Assembly: GCA_036023115.1 (NCBI GenBank)
Contig: JAYKKT010000088.1
Span: 4,892,501 to 4,956,500, forward strand
Length of the DNA stretch: 64,000 bases
Direction of reading: 5' to 3'
Origin: Brasenia schreberi
Taxonomy: Eukaryota; Streptophyta; Magnoliopsida; Nymphaeales; Cabombaceae
Shown here: positions 63,836-64,000 of the stretch, one piece after another
How positions within the stretch are numbered: position 1 is the first letter of the stretch
Layout: every line of letters starts with the position of its first letter
Notes under the pieces: model-generated
Told to the model about the DNA's origin: nothing
Seen by the model: the letters and a program-made list of their open reading frames with translations, nothing else
Databases searched by the model: none
Made by a program: the position numbers and the translations under genes

Positions 63836-64000
63836 CTAATGGTTGCAAACAAACAGTGTCAAAGGAGCACACATGCCTAGTGTTTTCTTTTTCATAACCA
63901 CTATTTATTTAATAACAGCATGAAAGGAGAGAAATGTCAGAATTACAAGGTACTATTTGTAAGTATCTCTCCCTTCAGGTTCAGAACATACACTGTGGTA

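Overview
This is nuclear DNA from a flowering plant. The evidence is intron-bearing genes with GT/AG splice sites, a nuclear gene for a plastid Clp protease subunit, an F-box/kelch gene, a DC1-domain gene, an RTE-type LINE family with the plant-typical (TTG)n tail, Copia and solo LTRs, hAT elements, and long (CT)n(AT)n microsatellites. Species cannot be fixed. Only about 10% looks like host coding sequence; the rest is repeats and decayed spacer.

Host genes: (1) a broken or interrupted PRD3/PAIR1-like meiotic gene on the minus strand, reassembled from exons at 13844-11788 and 5095-4698, with a 5.9-kb Copia element between them; (2) a three-exon DC1 protein gene on the plus strand (27564-31233), followed by a broken duplicate (35155-36521); (3) a two-exon SKIP4-like F-box/kelch gene on the minus strand (39883-38036) that appears intact; (4) the last four exons of CLPP6 on the minus strand (63835-62537), whose 5' part lies beyond the window. 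A receptor-kinase fragment sits at 34692-34940.

Mobile DNA by region: 1-170 is a short LINE-derived element. 5914-23800 holds three related Copia copies, all minus-strand and increasingly damaged. 28050-30000 is an eight-unit array of microsatellite-bearing repeats inside the first DC1 intron. 41070-45620 has two hAT remnants. 46568-53059 is a full-length RTE LINE with perfect 15-bp target duplications, itself invaded by a 2.9-kb insert (47643-50538). That insert ends in an RTE-derived tail, has 17-bp duplications, and carries a hAT transposase 3' end, a hAT MITE and a 48-bp RTE insertion. 53340-55096 is a solo LTR. 55781-59200 holds a 200-bp tandem pair, a foldback MITE, an L1 fragment, a GC-rich island and an LTR with primer-binding site. 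59559-62247 is a rearranged minus-strand RTE copy.

No operon-like or defence system is present. The unusual content lies in the nested insertions, in particular the chimeric RTE-tailed insert and an internally deleted short derivative of the RTE LINE, and in the structure of the PRD3-like and DC1 loci.
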